A DNA stretch of 35,000 nt from Chlorobiota bacterium (GTDB taxonomy: Bacteria > Bacteroidota > Ignavibacteria > OLB7), in contig JAEUSP010000027.1 in assembly GCA_016788565.1 (NCBI GenBank), forward strand, positions 1 through 35,000. The letters are read 5' to 3'. The position numbers were made by a program, and so were the translations under genes. Of this stretch, positions 17,145 through 24,916 are shown one piece after another (the stretch's first letter is position 1; every line of letters begins with the position of its first letter). The notes under the pieces were generated by a model. The model did no database searches. It was given only the letters and a program-made list of their open reading frames with translations, and had not been told where the DNA came from.

Positions 17145-17465
17145 TCAATGTGCCGAAACAACTTTCAGCCCAGCGATGCTGCCGATAAGCAGAACCAAAA
17201 AAACGAGCCGCCACGTGTCGGCTGGTTCGTCGAACAGCAGCATTCCCACAATCACCGTCCCCGCCGCGCCAATCCCCGTCCAGACCGCGTAGCCGGTCCC
17301 CATCGGAATGGTTTCGGTGGCTTTTGTTAAGAAGTAGAAGCTGATGCTTGCGCTGGCCAAAAAGCCCAGCGTCCAGCGAAGCTGCGTGAAGTTTTCCGAG
17401 AGCTTCAGGCAAGTGGTAAATCCGATTTCGAACAGGCCAGCAAGAATCAGGAACAGCCACGGCAT
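17145..17465 (-). CDS. Small multidrug resistance (SMR) family exporter
   Basis: A 106-residue protein with four hydrophobic helices and the SMR hallmarks: the essential membrane glutamate E13 in AGLFEIGF, and the signature GTGYAVWTGIGAAGTVIVG in helix 3. SMR proteins work as small antiparallel dimers in the inner membrane, exchanging a cationic substrate for protons. The helix-3 signature is closest to the SugE/Gdx (guanidinium exporter) branch. Position 16 is Phe where canonical Gdx proteins carry Trp, so substrate assignment between guanidinium and quaternary amines is open. A TAnnTTTG promoter and an operator-like palindrome lie just upstream. No guanidine riboswitch is recognised in the leader. 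Confidence 0.9.
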   Translation of the reverse strand: MPWLFLILAGLFEIGFTTCLKLSENFTQLRWTLGFLASASISFYFLTKATETIPMGTGYAVWTGIGAAGTVIVGMLLFDEPADTWRLVFLVLLIGSIAGLKVVSAH

Positions 17466-17497
17466 GGTGTGTAATCCCCGGTAGATAGGTGGAAGAA

Positions 17498-17539
17498 CTG
17501 TGTAATCACAGCAAACCTACTCCATCGTCCCCGAAGCAA
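17498..17539 (-). promoter_or_regulatory. Promoter and palindrome upstream of the SMR exporter gene
   Basis: On the minus strand TTG (17539-17537) is separated by 17 bases from TAGGTTTG (17519-17512), fitting the Bacteroidota TTG-N17-23-TAnnTTTG pattern. CTGTGATTACACAG (17511-17498), a palindrome with arms CTGTG/CACAG, abuts the -7 element where transcription should start. This is a likely repressor site. The ATG of the exporter follows 33 bases later. Confidence 0.5.
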
Positions 17540-17616
17540 TGCTGACCACCCGGTTGCCAAGTGTACCCCGCTGCCTGTTGTGCGTAGCAATTTCCAACCA
17601 ACTCCATTGATGCAAG

Positions 17617-18849
17617 GTGCAGAAAGAACAACACGACCCCAACCAACATGACCCCAACCGAATTGAGGAATACCGCAAACGCCCGTCCCGGCTGGTTGCC
17701 GGGGTGATGTCGGGAACATCATTGGACGGAATAGATGTGGCGTTTGTGCGGCTGGAAGGAACCGGAGGCTCACTCCAATTTCAGCTTGCTGGGTTTCACT
17801 TCACTCCCTACTCCACCGATCTACGATTGCAACTGCTGCGCGCTTCCGACGGAACGTTGCCGCTGCACGAGGCCTTCGAGTTGGATGCTGATCTTGGGAT
17901 GGTGTATGCCTCGGCAATTCAGCAGGGGGCAATTCAATGCGGGATTAAACTGGCGGAAATAGATGCTGTGGGGCTGCATGGGCAAACAATCTACCACAAC
18001 CCCCGCCGTCCCGCCGCCGGGGTGACGGTGCAAATCGGGTCGGCAAGCCTGGTGGCCGAGCAGTTGAGGACGATTGTGGTGAACGATTTCCGCACCAACG
18101 ACGTTGCCGCCGGCGGCGAAGGTGCGCCGCTGGTTCCGTACTGCGACCTGCTTCTGCTTGGTTCCCCCACGCAAAACCGCGTGGCGTTGAACATCGGCGG
18201 GATTGCCAACATCACCGCGCTCCCCCGCAAAGCATCTTCCGCCACGCTGGTTGCCTTCGACACCGGCCCGGGAAACATGATGATTGATGCCGCCATGCGC
18301 CAACTGTTCGGGCGCGACCACGATGCTGGCGGGGCTGTTGCCGATTCGGGAACGGTGAACCAAGCACTGCTGAAACTGTTGCTCCGCCACCCCTACTTCC
18401 AGATGTCCCCGCCCAAGTCTGCCGGGCGGGAAGATTTTGGGGAAGAGCTATCGCGCGAAATCGCACAGATGGCCGTGGGAGCGGGATTCAGCCCCGAAGC
18501 GGTAATCGCCACACTGACCCAACTGACCGCCCAAAGCATTGCCCAAGCAATCCGCCGTTTCAGCGGAATCCGCGGCAAGATTACATCAGTGATTGTTAGC
18601 GGTGGCGGCGTTCATAACCGGACGCTGATGCGAATGCTTGCCGAGCAGATGCCGAAGTCCGCCGTAATTCCCAGCGACCAGTTCGGGTTGCCCTCGGACG
18701 CGAAAGAAGCGATCTGTTTTGCGGTGCTTGCCAACGAAGCAATCTGCCAAACCCCTGCCAACATCCCTTCAGTCACCGGGGCAACGCGGCAGGTGATCTG
18801 CGGGGCAATTCGGGTTGGAACCCGCGCCAGCAGCGGAACCAGCAACTGA
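17617..18849 (+). CDS. anmK: Anhydro-N-acetylmuramic acid kinase
   Basis: A 410-residue protein with the AnmK signatures: the ATP-binding loop VMSGTSLDGIDVAF (30-43), HGQT (121-124), DFRTNDVAAGGEGAPLVP with the likely catalytic aspartate D162, DTGPGNMMID, and a C-terminal SGGGVHNRTLM. The enzyme opens and phosphorylates 1,6-anhydroMurNAc, recycling cell-wall sugar released by lytic transglycosylases; it is cytoplasmic. No in-frame ATG precedes the catalytic core before M31, so the GTG at 17617 is the best start. The N-terminus carries a short direct repeat (QHDPNQHDPN) not seen in the family and may be dispensable. It is divergent from the SMR gene with 151 bases between. Confidence 0.93.
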   Translation: MQKEQHDPNQHDPNRIEEYRKRPSRLVAGVMSGTSLDGIDVAFVRLEGTGGSLQFQLAGFHFTPYSTDLRLQLLRASDGTLPLHEAFELDADLGMVYASAIQQGAIQCGIKLAEIDAVGLHGQTIYHNPRRPAAGVTVQIGSASLVAEQLRTIVVNDFRTNDVAAGGEGAPLVPYCDLLLLGSPTQNRVALNIGGIANITALPRKASSATLVAFDTGPGNMMIDAAMRQLFGRDHDAGGAVADSGTVNQALLKLLLRHPYFQMSPPKSAGREDFGEELSREIAQMAVGAGFSPEAVIATLTQLTAQSIAQAIRRFSGIRGKITSVIVSGGGVHNRTLMRMLAEQMPKSAVIPSDQFGLPSDAKEAICFAVLANEAICQTPANIPSVTGATRQVICGAIRVGTRASSGTSN

Positions 18850-18901
18850 AAATAATGCGGCTCATCTATGGTTAGTGTGCAACATCCACCGAACATCACC
18901 C

Positions 18902-19076
18902 CCGCTCATGCTGAGCCGCGTCGAAGTATGAGCGGAGCCACCGAACCCGCGCCCCCCTGCTTCGCTCTGGCGAGCTTCGCGTCCCCCCAATTCTGGGGGG
19001 AAAGGTGTAGAGGGGAATGGAGTTTCCCCATTCACACACGGTACTCGGAACAAAGTGGTTTGCGAGAACTCAACGA
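18902..19076. repeat. Repeat cluster in the anmK-topA gap (18850-19191)
   Basis: Three modules lie here. CCGCTCAT (18902-18909) and ATGAGCGG (18928-18935) form a perfect eight-base inverted repeat with an 18-base centre, followed by AGCCACCG. CCCCCC/GGGGGG around AATTCT makes a hairpin near 18984-19001. GTGGTTTGCGAGAACTC (near 19050-19066) matches the reverse complement of sequence at 31886-31904 with one change. No gene is supported in this 342-base gap; short frames across it are products of the repeats. Confidence 0.65.
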
Positions 19077-19191
19077 ATGATTCTCCCAAACTCACGGCCT
19101 GTCATCGCCCGACCCGTCGGAACCGTGATGAAGGGCAGGCCACACCGTCAGCAACCAGAGTATCACCATCTAAATTTCCATTTCCACTCAC

Positions 19192-21738
19192 ATGCCCAAA
19201 TCCCTTGTCATCGTCGAATCGCCAGCGAAGGCGAAGACTATCAACAAGTACTTAGGCAACGAGTATATCGTCGAGGCCTCGGTGGGGCATGTGAAAGATT
19301 TGCCGAAGGAGGGACTTTCCATTGATGTTGATGCCGGGTTTGTTCCCACCTACGAGATCATCAAGGGGAAGCGCGACGTGATTGAGCGGCTGAAAAACCT
19401 TGCTTCCCGCGCCGACTCCATCTTCCTTGCCACCGACCCCGACCGCGAAGGTGAGGCAATCGCTTGGCACATTGCCCAGGAAATCAAAGCGAAGGGGAAG
19501 AAGATTCAGCGGGTGCTGTTCCATGAGATCACCAAAAGTGGAATCGCCGCCGCAATGCGCCAACCGCGCCAGATTGACCGCGACCTTGTGGCCGCCCAAG
19601 AAGCGCGCCGCGTGATGGATCGCTTGATCGGCTACAAAGTCTCCCCCTTCCTCTGGAACCATTTCCGGGGGCAGTCGCGGGGGTTGTCGGCGGGGCGGGT
19701 CCAGTCGGTTGCGTTGCGGTTGGTGGCCGAGCGCGAGCGGGCAATCAACTCCTTCATCCCGATTGAGTATTGGTCCCTGATCGGCCATTTCCGCACGGGC
19801 AAGGGGGAGGAGATTACCGCAAAATTGATCCGCTACGCCGGCGAAGAAATCCGCAACCCCAGCGGGTCCGCCAGCGATCTGAAGGAAGAAGAAAAACGCA
19901 ACTTTATCGCCACTCGCGAAAACGCCGAACGGCTGCAATCGCGCGCCACGAAGGAATCGTACAAGATTGCTTCGGTCACAAAAAAGGAGGTTCGCCGCAG
20001 CGCGCCGCCACCGTTCACCACCAGCACACTTCAGCAAGATGCCGGGCGGCGGCTTCGCTTCAGCACAAAAAAGGCGATGGACGTGGCGCAAAAACTGTAC
20101 GAAGGGGTGGAGCTTGGAAGCCAGGGGCTGACAGGGCTTATCACCTACATGCGCACCGACAGCATCCGCGTGAGTGAGGAAGCAGTGGGAATGGCCCAGG
20201 AGTTCATCTACGAAAATTTTGGGAAGGAATATCTGCCGAAAGGGACCCAGGGGAAGAAGACCGCGCTCAAGAAAAAGGGGGATGCGAAGGTGCAGGATGC
20301 CCACGAAGCAATCCGCCCAACCAACCTGAAGATCACCCCAAAAGAAGCCCGCAAGCATCTGGATCGGGACCTTGCCGCCTTGTACGAACTGATCTGGAAC
20401 CGTTTTGTTGCCAGCCAAATGGCCGATGCTCTGTTCGACCAAACCACGCTGGATATTGAAGGCGGCCCGTTCGTCTTCCGCGCCACCGGACGCATCACCA
20501 AGTTCCGGGGGTGGATGCAGGTGTATGGCGATGATGAGGAGGAAAAAGAGAAAAAAGGAGCAGGCGGCGCGGCGGTAAGCGATGCCAAACAAAAGCGGGG
20601 AAAATCGGTGAAGCCCGCCAGCAATCAACCCGAAACCAACGACGCAGCCGACGACGACTCAGCCGACCGCGACCGCATCCTGCCGAACGTGAAAGAAGGG
20701 GAGCCGCTTACTCTGGAGTCCGTGGATATTCGCCAGAGCTTCACCAAGCCGCCGCCCCGCTACACCGAAAGTTTGCTGGTGAAGGAGATGGAGGCAAAGG
20801 GGATTGGGCGACCCAGCACCTACGCCAACATCATCCAAACCATCCAGGACCGTGGCTACGTGGAGCAGCGCGAGCGGAAGCTGTACGCCACCGAGCTTGG
20901 GATGCAGGTGTGCGATGCGCTGGTGGCCGGATTCCCAGCACTGTTCGACCTGAAATTCACCGCCAACATGGAGCAGGAGCTGGACACGATTGCCGGCGGC
21001 AACACCACGTACCTGGAGGCAATGCGCCGGTTCTACCGCCCGCTGAGCGCCGCGCTTGGTGCGGCAGGGAGTTTGGCATCGGGACCGACAGCAGCAGGGC
21101 GGTTGGCAAGCGGAAAAGCAACGCGCAAAAAGGTGAAAGAACTGCCAGGCGGGGAAGCCGTGGCTTCACTCCCGAAGCGGACAGAAAAGCCGAAGGGAAC
21201 GCTCACCGACACGCTCTGCCAGAAATGCGGCGCGCCGATGGAGTTGCGCGAAGGGAACTACGGCCCCTACCTTGCCTGCACCGGATTTCCGCAATGCCGG
21301 AACATCATCTCCGCCACCGCCGACGGCAAGCCACGCCAGCGCGGAGCCGCCGGGTCGCAAACCGCCAAGCCACAGCACGAGCCAACGGGGATCACCTGCG
21401 AAAAATGTGGCGCGCCAATGCTGAAACGGAGCAGCAAGAATGGTGAGTTTTACGGGTGCAGCAACTACCCAACCTGCCGCAACACCAAGCCAGTTCCGCT
21501 TGGGATGAAGTGCCCGCAATGTGGCACAGGAGAGCTTGCCCAGCGGGTTGGCGGACGCTACAACAGCACCTTCTACGCCTGCACCCGCTACCCCGAATGC
21601 CGATTTACCAGCAGCGGCAAACCGCTTCCCGAACCCTGCACCAACTGCGGCAACGCCTGGACGATGGAAGCCTGGGATCAGTACGACGGCGCAATGATAG
21701 AATGCCCCAAATGCAAATCACGAAAACCGAAGGGGTGA
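19192..21738 (+). CDS. topA: DNA topoisomerase I
   Basis: An 848-residue type IA topoisomerase that relaxes negative supercoils through a 5'-phosphotyrosine intermediate. The Toprim domain starts at residue 1 (LVIVESPAKAKTI, E9) and carries TDPDREGE with D82, D84 and E88. The active-site tyrosine is Y319 in GLITYMRTDSIRVS. The C-terminus holds four four-cysteine zinc-ribbon modules (about 676-705, 736-765, 774-804 and 816-845), of the C-x2-C...C-x-hydrophobic-P-x-C type, used for binding single-stranded DNA. A Lys/Glu/Asp-rich, poorly conserved insertion lies near 450-495. Length is normal for the family. It is monocistronic, flanked by repeat-filled gaps. A 458-codon frame on the opposite strand is only a shadow. 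Confidence 0.98.
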   Translation: MPKSLVIVESPAKAKTINKYLGNEYIVEASVGHVKDLPKEGLSIDVDAGFVPTYEIIKGKRDVIERLKNLASRADSIFLATDPDREGEAIAWHIAQEIKAKGKKIQRVLFHEITKSGIAAAMRQPRQIDRDLVAAQEARRVMDRLIGYKVSPFLWNHFRGQSRGLSAGRVQSVALRLVAERERAINSFIPIEYWSLIGHFRTGKGEEITAKLIRYAGEEIRNPSGSASDLKEEEKRNFIATRENAERLQSRATKESYKIASVTKKEVRRSAPPPFTTSTLQQDAGRRLRFSTKKAMDVAQKLYEGVELGSQGLTGLITYMRTDSIRVSEEAVGMAQEFIYENFGKEYLPKGTQGKKTALKKKGDAKVQDAHEAIRPTNLKITPKEARKHLDRDLAALYELIWNRFVASQMADALFDQTTLDIEGGPFVFRATGRITKFRGWMQVYGDDEEEKEKKGAGGAAVSDAKQKRGKSVKPASNQPETNDAADDDSADRDRILPNVKEGEPLTLESVDIRQSFTKPPPRYTESLLVKEMEAKGIGRPSTYANIIQTIQDRGYVEQRERKLYATELGMQVCDALVAGFPALFDLKFTANMEQELDTIAGGNTTYLEAMRRFYRPLSAALGAAGSLASGPTAAGRLASGKATRKKVKELPGGEAVASLPKRTEKPKGTLTDTLCQKCGAPMELREGNYGPYLACTGFPQCRNIISATADGKPRQRGAAGSQTAKPQHEPTGITCEKCGAPMLKRSSKNGEFYGCSNYPTCRNTKPVPLGMKCPQCGTGELAQRVGGRYNSTFYACTRYPECRFTSSGKPLPEPCTNCGNAWTMEAWDQYDGAMIECPKCKSRKPKG

Positions 21739-21741
21739 GTT

Positions 21742-21828
21742 GAATGTTGGAATGTCGAATGCCGAATTTTGGAGTTGCCTGCGAACGCCGCCCTCTGCTC
21801 ATGCTGAAGCCCGTTGAAGTATGAGTGG
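21742..21828. repeat. Composite repeat: GAATGTC array plus palindrome, copy 2
   Basis: GAATGTTG-GAATGTC-GAATGCC-GAAT (about 21742-21767) is followed by CTGCTCAT (21795-21802) and ATGAGTGG (21821-21828). Module order and spacing match 7655-7757. The ATG inside the right arm extends the following gene's open frame artificially, which is why the later start at 21875 is preferred for that gene. Confidence 0.7.
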
Positions 21829-21874
21829 AGCCACCGAAAAAAAGGGATGTTTCTTGACCAATCTTCAATCACCA

Positions 21875-22516
21875 ATGAAAACCCCAACCATTGCCATTGT
21901 GGAAAACATCACCATGCTGCGGTTGGCGGCGGGGGAAGCAATCCCGGAGCGCGCCGAGCGTGATGTGGTGTTGCTGACGTGGGTGGTGGAAGGATGCTGG
22001 GGGGTGCGGGATGCGTTCAACAACGGAGCGACGGTGTTCCCGTGCGACCTGCTTCGGGTGAGTGCTGGCACGGGACTTACCATCACCGAATCGAATCCTT
22101 CGGCAACCGAGCCGGCACGGGTTGTTCAGCTGCGGCTGCGGCCACTGCGGGAAGGGATGATTTCGGGATATGAGGTCCGCAATTTCTTCCCGGAGGAAAT
22201 GGAGTTTGCGCCGCTACTGATTGCCTCGCCAAACCCACAAGGGAACGTGGTGAACGCTTGTGCGGCGGTGCAGATATTTGCCGTTCTTATCACTCCATCC
22301 CGTCCCCACCAGCTTGCTGCCGATTCTGGGGAACAGCTCGTTGTCCCGGTGGAAGGTGAGGTGCTTTTGGATGGAAGCAAAACCGAGGCCACAGCAACCG
22401 TACTGGCTGGGAATCAGGCGTTGATTGAGTCGCCGTTGGAACCGGTGGTGGTGCTAATTATCCGCCAGGGATTCCACCAGATGGATGGAATCCCCGGAAG
22501 CAAAACAAGGCAGTAG
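21875..22516 (+). CDS. Pirin-like bicupin protein, metal site degenerate
   Basis: A 213-residue protein with two cupin-like halves. The segment LLRVSAGTGLTITESNPSATEPARVVQLRL matches the pirin/YhaK block that normally reads M-x-AG-x-G-hydrophobic-HSE-x-N. Here the His of HSE is replaced (TITES), and the N-terminal HPHRG-type metal ligands are not visible. I infer a pirin-fold protein that has lost the canonical iron site, so quercetinase-type activity is unlikely. The ATG at 21875 is preferred over 21821, which falls inside a dispersed repeat. No signal peptide. It converges on the small unknown gene at 22542-22802 with only 25 bases between. Function is unknown. Confidence 0.6.
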   Translation: MKTPTIAIVENITMLRLAAGEAIPERAERDVVLLTWVVEGCWGVRDAFNNGATVFPCDLLRVSAGTGLTITESNPSATEPARVVQLRLRPLREGMISGYEVRNFFPEEMEFAPLLIASPNPQGNVVNACAAVQIFAVLITPSRPHQLAADSGEQLVVPVEGEVLLDGSKTEATATVLAGNQALIESPLEPVVVLIIRQGFHQMDGIPGSKTRQ

Positions 22517-22541
22517 TGTGGGCCGGCTACATCGGCCTTTC

Positions 22542-22802
22542 TCACATCCCCATTTTCACTTCCACAAGGCAGCTTGGAACTTGGATGGTGATGATGCGGC
22601 GGCCCCGATCCACGTTCATTTCTTGCACTTGTTCGGGGCGGTGTTCTGCTGCATCGGGGTTGTCGGTGAAGTCCATCAGCACCAGCCAATCTTGTTCGGT
22701 TAGCTGTACGGTGGAGCGATCCCCTTCCTGCATAATCGGGTAAAATTGAAGCACACGGTGGAGCAAGTTCAGCCCTTGCTTCATGTGGAGCGTTGGTTCC
22801 AT
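22542..22802 (-). CDS. Small protein of unknown function
   Basis: An 86-residue acidic protein starting MEPTLHMKQGLNLLHRVLQF, with a Met/Leu-rich amphipathic N-terminal helix, a central TVQLTEQDWLVLMDFTDNPDA segment and a short strand near the end (RRIITIQVPSC). It has no signal peptide and resembles no family I can name. It lies 92 bases after the L,D-transpeptidase stop on the same strand, so the two may be co-transcribed. Compact length, balanced composition and convergence with the pirin gene support it as real. The open frame continues upstream, but the sequence before 22802 lacks protein-like character. Confidence 0.5.
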   Translation of the reverse strand: MEPTLHMKQGLNLLHRVLQFYPIMQEGDRSTVQLTEQDWLVLMDFTDNPDAAEHRPEQVQEMNVDRGRRIITIQVPSCLVEVKMGM

Positions 22803-22894
22803 GCGTGAGTATGATGAATGGTTGTTCTGTTGTTGCCAGCTACACTTGTCAGCCACGGCTTCCAGCCACAAGCGTGGCCGCGCGAATCGGCGGA

Positions 22895-23806
22895 CTATTT
22901 GGAAAGCGAGAGTTCTTCCCCCCCTTCTTCCTCTTGGCTCAGTTGGTCGGCTATGTAGCCGCTGCGGGTTGGGATTGGGCGCAGCCACGTCGCCAACGGG
23001 CGCGGCGCAGTTATCGGGGAAGGTGGGGGAACGGGAAGTCGGAAAACTGGAAGTTGAAACTGGGTGACGGTGTTGCTTGCGGCCACTCCGACGGCAACGG
23101 TTGCGGTAAACTTGCTGCGTGGCGGAAGTGCCAGCGGTTGCCACAGCACCGTGTCTTGCCAGCGAAGCCCGGCCACCGCATCAAGGCGTTGCTGAAGCAG
23201 AGTGGAGTTTACTCTATCCATCACCATCACCCCGGGCTGCCGGATTGTGTCGGCAAACAGCAGCACCCGCGCGGGGGTTCCGCTGTGAACATACACGATG
23301 GTCCCCGAGGGAGTTGCCGGGAAAATTTTTGCGCCGGTTTCGTTGCTAATCCGCACGCACCCGTGCGAGGAACGCCGCCGCCCCAAAAAGCGGTAGTACG
23401 ACCGTCCATCAAGCCCATGAAATCCAATCCCACCGTTGAACGGCATCCAGTAGTTGAGATAGACTTCGAACTGTTTGGAGAAGTGCCGTTTTGATTTCCA
23501 CTGCACCGTGAAGATGCCTTCCCGCGTTGCAATGCCATCCTGGATTGCTGGGTTTCCGGTTGAGCACAAGTAGCGTTCCACCCGCCCGCTACGGAACCGT
23601 TGGTAGATTGCTTGCTGATCCAACCGGACTTCTAAAAAGCTGCTGTCCATCACGTACAGCGTGTCGCGCAGCAGGCCAAAGGAAGGGCCAAATGGTGGAA
23701 GCGCGGAATCGGCAAACCGGTGGCTGTTTGCTTGCATCGGCAATGCTGCGGGCAACGCGAACAACAGCACCAACCCAAACAAATAGCGGCGGCGCGCCCT
23801 GTTCAT
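22895..23806 (-). CDS. L,D-transpeptidase (YkuD domain), exported
   Basis: A 303-residue protein from the ATG at 23806, giving a classic signal peptide: MNRARRR, a hydrophobic core, then ALPMQA near residue 26. The YkuD catalytic block is clear: H130 in GFHGLDG, then SSHGCVRIS with the nucleophile C150 and R152. These enzymes act on peptidoglycan in the periplasm, forming 3-3 crosslinks or attaching proteins. The domain lies centrally (about 48-180). The C-terminal 120 residues are Pro/Arg-rich and may be a wall- or partner-binding tail. Another ATG at 23845 is possible. The frame further upstream runs into repeat copy C and is spurious. TATGTTTG (23861-23854) could be its -7 promoter element. 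Confidence 0.87.
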   Translation of the reverse strand: MNRARRRYLFGLVLLFALPAALPMQANSHRFADSALPPFGPSFGLLRDTLYVMDSSFLEVRLDQQAIYQRFRSGRVERYLCSTGNPAIQDGIATREGIFTVQWKSKRHFSKQFEVYLNYWMPFNGGIGFHGLDGRSYYRFLGRRRSSHGCVRISNETGAKIFPATPSGTIVYVHSGTPARVLLFADTIRQPGVMVMDRVNSTLLQQRLDAVAGLRWQDTVLWQPLALPPRSKFTATVAVGVAASNTVTQFQLPVFRLPVPPPSPITAPRPLATWLRPIPTRSGYIADQLSQEEEGGEELSLSK

Positions 23807-23853
23807 CCTGTTCACAATCGTCATCGTTTGTCGGAAGGTTTTCATCGTGAGGG

Positions 23854-23861
23854 CAAACATA
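23854..23861 (-). promoter_or_regulatory. Possible -7 element for the L,D-transpeptidase gene
   Basis: TATGTTTG on the minus strand matches TAnnTTTG and lies 47 bases before the preferred start at 23806, giving a leader of about 40 bases. No TTG is found 17-23 bases upstream. The same octamer occurs in the stronger promoter at the right edge of the window. Confidence 0.35.
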
Positions 23862-23916
23862 CAAACAGAGCGCGGCCCAGAGTGCTGCCATCTGTTGCAT
23901 CGCCAGCGCGTGGTAA

Positions 23917-24026
23917 CCCTCTCTTTCTTCCCTCTGTGCTCTCTGTGTCTCTGTGGTTCTTTCACTTGGTGAGGGGAAAAAAAACCACAGAGGCACAGAG
24001 GACACAGAGAGGGGGAAGAAGAGAGG
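23917..24026. repeat. CACAGAGG-rich long inverted repeat, copy C
   Basis: The left arm starts at 23917 and is nearly identical to copy A at 2369-2413. The right arm (about 23980-24026) contains AACCACAGAGGCACAGAGG followed by ACACAGAGAGGGGG. It lies between two divergent genes, where a terminator would make no sense, so the element is better seen as a mobile or extragenic palindromic repeat. Confidence 0.8.
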
Positions 24027-24081
24027 CCGGTAGAATCCCGACATCAGCGAAACAATCTGCAGACTTTGCTTCCCCAAGACC

Positions 24082-24765
24082 ATGAGCTATCAGAACCGAA
24101 CCATCATTGACCTATCCCACACGATTACGCCGAACATCCCAATTTGGCCCGGCGACCCTGCGGTGGCGATTGAACCGACGGCAACCATTGCTGCGGACGG
24201 ATATCTGCTCCACCGGCTTCAGCTTGGCGAGGCCAGCGGGACGCACGTTGCGTACAGCGCGCACTTCCACCCGAATGGGCGCCGGGTGGATGACGTTCCA
24301 GTTACTCACCTTCTCCTTCCGGCTGTCTGCATTGATGTTCGTGATGAGGTTGCCAAGAACCCAGATTTTATGCTGGGAGCGAACGATGTTCAGAAGTGGG
24401 AGGCAGTGCATGGCCAGATACCGGCGCAATCGGTGGTGTTGCTTTGCACCGGGTGGGATCGTTACTGGGATTCCCCGGAACGCTACTTGGCGGCCCCAAC
24501 GCCCGGCTACGCCGTTGCTGCGGCCCAGATGCTTGCCCAACAGCGGGGCGTTCTTGGGTTAGGGATTGACACCCACGGGATTGACCCCGGCACCGATGTG
24601 ACGTTTGGCACCAATCGCTACTGGCTGCAAGGTGAGCGGTTCCATTTGGAGAATCTGACCAACTTGGCGCTGGTTCCGCCAACCGGGTGTTGGCTGTTTA
24701 TTGGCGCGTTGAACATTGCTGGCGGCGCGGGCAGCCCAGCGCGGGTGATAGCGATGACTGAGTAA
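24082..24765 (+). CDS. Cyclase-family (kynurenine formamidase-like) protein with altered metal motif
   Basis: A 227-residue protein of the cyclase/kynurenine-formamidase fold. It opens with IIDLSHTITPNIPIWPGDP, typical of the family, and contains LLCTGWDRYW, GLGIDTHGIDPG and HLENLTNL further on. The diagnostic motif H-x-GTH-x-D-x-P-x-H appears here as A51-S-GTH55-V-A57-Y-S-A-H61. The first His and the Asp, both metal ligands in characterised members, are alanine. Ligands downstream (D and H in DTHGID) remain. The fold assignment is firm, but kynurenine formamidase activity should not be assumed. Cytoplasmic; single gene convergent with the rplI cluster across a strong terminator. Confidence 0.82.
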   Translation: MSYQNRTIIDLSHTITPNIPIWPGDPAVAIEPTATIAADGYLLHRLQLGEASGTHVAYSAHFHPNGRRVDDVPVTHLLLPAVCIDVRDEVAKNPDFMLGANDVQKWEAVHGQIPAQSVVLLCTGWDRYWDSPERYLAAPTPGYAVAAAQMLAQQRGVLGLGIDTHGIDPGTDVTFGTNRYWLQGERFHLENLTNLALVPPTGCWLFIGALNIAGGAGSPARVIAMTE

Positions 24766-24825
24766 TTGATAGTGGAGTCCGGGCGGATTTGGCATCGCGG
24801 ATGGTTTTGCAAATCGGCTAAAAAG

Positions 24826-24859
24826 AAATGCCGCTTCGGGGTTCACCGAAGCGGCATTT
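24826..24859. terminator. Bidirectional intrinsic terminator
   Basis: AAATGCCGCTTCGG (24826-24839) and CCGAAGCGGCATTT (24846-24859) form a perfect 14-pair stem with a six-base loop. It has an A-rich left flank and TTAGTTTTT on the right. It serves both the cyclase-family gene (plus) and rplI (minus). Confidence 0.93.
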
Positions 24860-24916
24860 TAGTTTTTGGCAAACCGTGCGTAGGCGTGTGGCCGTGGCTA
24901 CGGTGTGCTGAGGTTC

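Noticed and set aside
17466-17616. Guanidine riboswitch upstream of the SMR gene
   Set aside because: The leader is only about 40 bases from the inferred start of transcription and shows no conserved ykkC-type structure.
19252-20628. 458-codon minus-strand frame inside topA
   Set aside because: topA is unmistakable on the other strand, and the antisense product has no family features.
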